DNA of 35,246 nt from an uncultured Gammaproteobacteria bacterium (GTDB lineage: Bacteria > Pseudomonadota > Gammaproteobacteria > Arenicellales > CALHMG01): the NCBI GenBank assembly GCA_938034705.1, contig CALHMG010000269.1, forward strand, positions 1-35,246, written 5' to 3'. The position numbers were made by a program, and so were the translations under genes. How positions within the stretch are numbered: the first letter of the stretch is position 1; each line of letters starts with the position of its first letter. Below the pieces are notes generated by a model that saw only the letters and a program-made list of their open reading frames with translations, did no database searches and was not told the origin of the DNA. Shown in pieces: positions 33,368 to 35,246 of this stretch.

Positions 33368-34102
33368 GTGGACTACGAGACTCATTCTATCGATGTCAGT
33401 GTTGGCGGGCGTACCAGCGCAATGCCTGTTCTGGTGTTTCGCCCGGAAGGCAAAGGGCCGCATCCGACCATGATTGTCATGCAGCACCTGCCGGTTGCGC
33501 ACGCAGGCCTTGAAAAAGATCCGTTTCAGATTGAAACGGGGAAGCGGTACGCCAACAGCGGATTCACCGTGGTCATGCCATTCATGTTCCACTGGTGGCC
33601 GAGCGAAGAGCCTATGGACAAAAAGCGCGAGGAATTTCGCGATGACTGGACGGTTGCGGATCTGAAGGCGACCTGGGCCTGGATGCAGAAGCAGAGCACT
33701 ATCGATGACAAGCGTGTCGGCATCGTCGGACACTGCTGGGGCGGTCGCATGGCGTGGCTGGCTGCCTGCCACTTGCCGCATTTGAAGGCCTGTGGTGTGT
33801 TTTACGGCGGGCGTGTAAAGGCGCAATTTGTGTGTCAGTCACCGGCGCCAGTGACGCTGGCTGAAAACATCAAGTGCCCTGTGATCGGGATTTTTGGTAA
33901 CGACGATCAGAATCCAAGTCCCGCTGATGTCAACGACTATCAGGCGGCGTTGAGAAAGGCCGGTGTCGACAACTCGTTTCACCGGTATGACGGCGCGGGT
34001 CACGGATTTCAGGACTTCACGAACGACGAGAAATTCAGACAAACCCAGTCTGAGGACGCCTGGGGCAAGGCGACCGCATTCTTCAGGCACTACGTGGTCT
34101 GA
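33368..34102 (+). CDS. Dienelactone hydrolase-family alpha/beta hydrolase
   Basis: 244 residues, the usual DLH length, from GTG 33368, which has AAGGGGA 5 nt upstream. The frame is open to 33245, but earlier starts (ATG 33308, ATG 33338) lack a ribosome site and conserved sequence. The triad is C123 in GHCWGG (Cys nucleophile as in DLH), an Asp of GNDDQNPSP (179 or 180) and H212 in GAGHGFQDF. Family members hydrolyse cyclic esters such as dienelactones in chloro-aromatic breakdown, though most homologues act on other esters. It is soluble, with no signal peptide. The stop codon lies inside the strong hairpin at 34092-34128. Confidence 0.9.
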   Translation: MDYETHSIDVSVGGRTSAMPVLVFRPEGKGPHPTMIVMQHLPVAHAGLEKDPFQIETGKRYANSGFTVVMPFMFHWWPSEEPMDKKREEFRDDWTVADLKATWAWMQKQSTIDDKRVGIVGHCWGGRMAWLAACHLPHLKACGVFYGGRVKAQFVCQSPAPVTLAENIKCPVIGIFGNDDQNPSPADVNDYQAALRKAGVDNSFHRYDGAGHGFQDFTNDEKFRQTQSEDAWGKATAFFRHYVV

Positions 34103-34128
34103 TCAGATTCGTCTGATGCAGACCACGT
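34092..34128. terminator. Long stem-loop with TTCG loop overlapping the DLH stop
   Basis: ACGTGGTCTG (34092-34101) and CAGACCACGT (34119-34128) pair perfectly. Inside, ATCAGA and TCTGAT pair around TTCG (34108-34111), a stabilising tetraloop in RNA. This gives 16 bp with one bulged G (34118). The TGA stop of the hydrolase gene (34100-34102) is in the left arm. No T-run follows on the plus strand. It lies between convergent genes and could block read-through from both. Confidence 0.65.
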
Positions 34129-34165
34129 CGAACAAAATGCGTTAAGCGCCAGTGCGATCGTCGAT

Positions 34166-35246
34166 CTAGTCGTCGTCGACGATCGTAATGGTGGTGTTGC
34201 GGACGTCTATTGACGCGCCGGTCGCTGACGTGATGCGAACCGCGATCGTTTCATCCGCCTCGGCGGCGGAATCATTCAGCAGCGTCACGTCGAAAAACCC
34301 TTCGGTAGCGCCGGGCGCAATGGTCACGTTGCTGAACCTTCCGTAGTAGTCCTGTCCTGGCGTTGCTGAGCCACCGGTAGTGGTAACAACCCCTGCGATA
34401 ACCGGTACAGCCGCTGCGGCGGACAACGAAACACGAACGCTCGCTGTACCTGCATCTTCGTCGACACTCAAAGGCTCTACGCTTACGGTCACGGCGCCGG
34501 TGTCGTTATCGACAATCGTGACGTCGGCACTGTTGTCGGCAATGGACGCTCCGGACGCGGCCGTCAGTCGAACCTCAAAGGTTTCAGCGGATTCAGGTGC
34601 GCTGTCGTCGACGATTTGTACCTGAACGGTTTTGCCGGTTTCGCCCACGGCGAAAGTCAGAGGCTGGGTTGTGCCGAAGAAGTCCGAGCCGCCGCTGGCG
34701 GTCCCGGCTCGGGTGAACGCGGTAACGGTAACCGCCTGAGATGCAGCGGCACTTAATGTGACAGGGATCGATGCCGTACCGTCTCCCTCGTTGACGGTGA
34801 TGTCGGCGACCGAGAGTTCTGCAACCGGTCCACCCCCGCACAACGCGAGCGTGTTCGGATTGACGCCGCCGTAGTCAACCCGGCCTCGACCGCTACCGAG
34901 AATTATCGGTGCGGCGTTGGGACCAGATGTGAGCTGCAGGCATGCGTCACCGGACAGCGTGAACGAAAATCCGTCGATCCCGGCTCCGGCGACCGCGAGA
35001 CTGAAGTTCACGGCGCTGGCGCTGGAGGTCACTGAATCGTTGGATTCCAGACTGACGCCCGTGACATTCGTGATCGTGCCGCTTGCTACGGTGAGGTTGC
35101 CGACATAGACATGGTTTTCTCCGCCGGCCGTGACTCGGACATTCCAGGTGTTTGATCCGCAGTTGGTCTGGTACAGAAACAGCGCCTGATCGATGTTGCT
35201 CACATAGGTGGGCTCACCGCAGTCATCGCCAGCTGCTGGAATCGGA
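34166..35246 (-). CDS. Calx-beta domain surface/secreted protein, C-terminal part
   Basis: Open from the right edge to TAG 34168-34166: 359 codons, with the N-terminus outside the window. A GTG at 35203 is in frame but the coding pattern continues past it (PTYVSNIDQ), so it is not the start. An unclassified beta-rich region with cysteines (CGSNTW, DACLQL, ALCGGG) precedes two Calx-beta repeats. The first starts VAELSVADITVNEGDGTA and ends DVTIVDNDTG; the second starts VTVSVEPLSVDEDAGTA and ends TITIVDDD, the last residues of the protein. Calx-beta repeats are calcium-binding Ig-like modules of large extracellular or adhesion proteins. No membrane anchor follows the last repeat. Confidence 0.87.
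   Translation of the reverse strand, partial: PIPAAGDDCGEPTYVSNIDQALFLYQTNCGSNTWNVRVTAGGENHVYVGNLTVASGTITNVTGVSLESNDSVTSSASAVNFSLAVAGAGIDGFSFTLSGDACLQLTSGPNAAPIILGSGRGRVDYGGVNPNTLALCGGGPVAELSVADITVNEGDGTASIPVTLSAAASQAVTVTAFTRAGTASGGSDFFGTTQPLTFAVGETGKTVQVQIVDDSAPESAETFEVRLTAASGASIADNSADVTIVDNDTGAVTVSVEPLSVDEDAGTASVRVSLSAAAAVPVIAGVVTTTGGSATPGQDYYGRFSNVTIAPGATEGFFDVTLLNDSAAEADETIAVRITSATGASIDVRNTTITIVDDD

Noticed and set aside
1-35246. CRISPR arrays, tRNA/rRNA genes, insertion sequences, phage or toxin-antitoxin genes
   Set aside because: I looked for regularly spaced repeats, conserved RNA sequences, transposase motifs and small paired genes and found none that could be supported.

Overview
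The window reads as a chromosomal segment of a free-living, moderately GC-rich proteobacterium with a metabolism centred on scavenging organic acids, amino acids and methylated amines. A marine or soil gammaproteobacterium is my best guess, from the soxBDAG-type sarcosine oxidase, a tripartite tricarboxylate transporter (TTT), FCD-type GntR regulation, a Fur-like box and a Calx-beta surface protein. The taxon is inferred from gene content only. I see no rRNA, tRNA, CRISPR, insertion sequence or phage gene. Intergenic spaces are short and most genes sit in compact operons with 1-4 nt overlaps.

Layout. 1-1600: an SDR oxidoreductase (cut by the left edge, TTG start) diverges from an FCD/GntR regulator across a spacer carrying a duplicated 19-nt operator-like repeat. 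1715-5820: single genes, namely an exported YHS protein, an iron-type periplasmic binding protein behind a Fur-like box, an exported DUF302 protein and a LysE exporter. The wreck of an EamA/DMT transporter gene lies beside the LysE gene. 5826-13150: soxB-soxD-soxA-soxG (heterotetrameric sarcosine oxidase), divergent from a Rieske oxygenase, then a membrane desaturase/hydroxylase. 13204-17698: a five-gene amino-acid-type ABC importer operon ending in a zinc N-deacylase related to DoeB/AstE/aspartoacylase. 17715-22449: an ABC-2 exporter operon in which both permease subunits are fused to large extracytoplasmic domains. One carries an intact gluzincin zinc-peptidase site (HETVH plus a downstream Glu) and its partner carries a related domain with that site lost. 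This is the most unusual system in the window. 22670-25896: tctC-tctB-tctA, with a terminator-like hairpin between tctC and tctB. 26120-27030: ArsR-SRPBCC pair with a nested operator over the arsR start. 27328-34102: a catabolic-looking group, namely a double-hotdog FabA-like protein, aminotransferase, acyl-CoA synthetase, isochorismatase-like hydrolase, nitronate monooxygenase-like flavoprotein and dienelactone hydrolase-like enzyme. 34166-35246: C-terminal part of a secreted Calx-beta protein, cut by the right edge.

How they may work together. Sarcosine oxidase turns N-methylglycine into glycine plus a one-carbon unit. The divergent Rieske gene could supply an upstream demethylation or hydroxylation. 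The ABC importer plus deacylase looks like uptake and hydrolysis of an N-acylated amino acid. The TTT system would bring in carboxylates that the CoA ligase group could activate. These links rest on gene order and family knowledge, not on anything that fixes a substrate.
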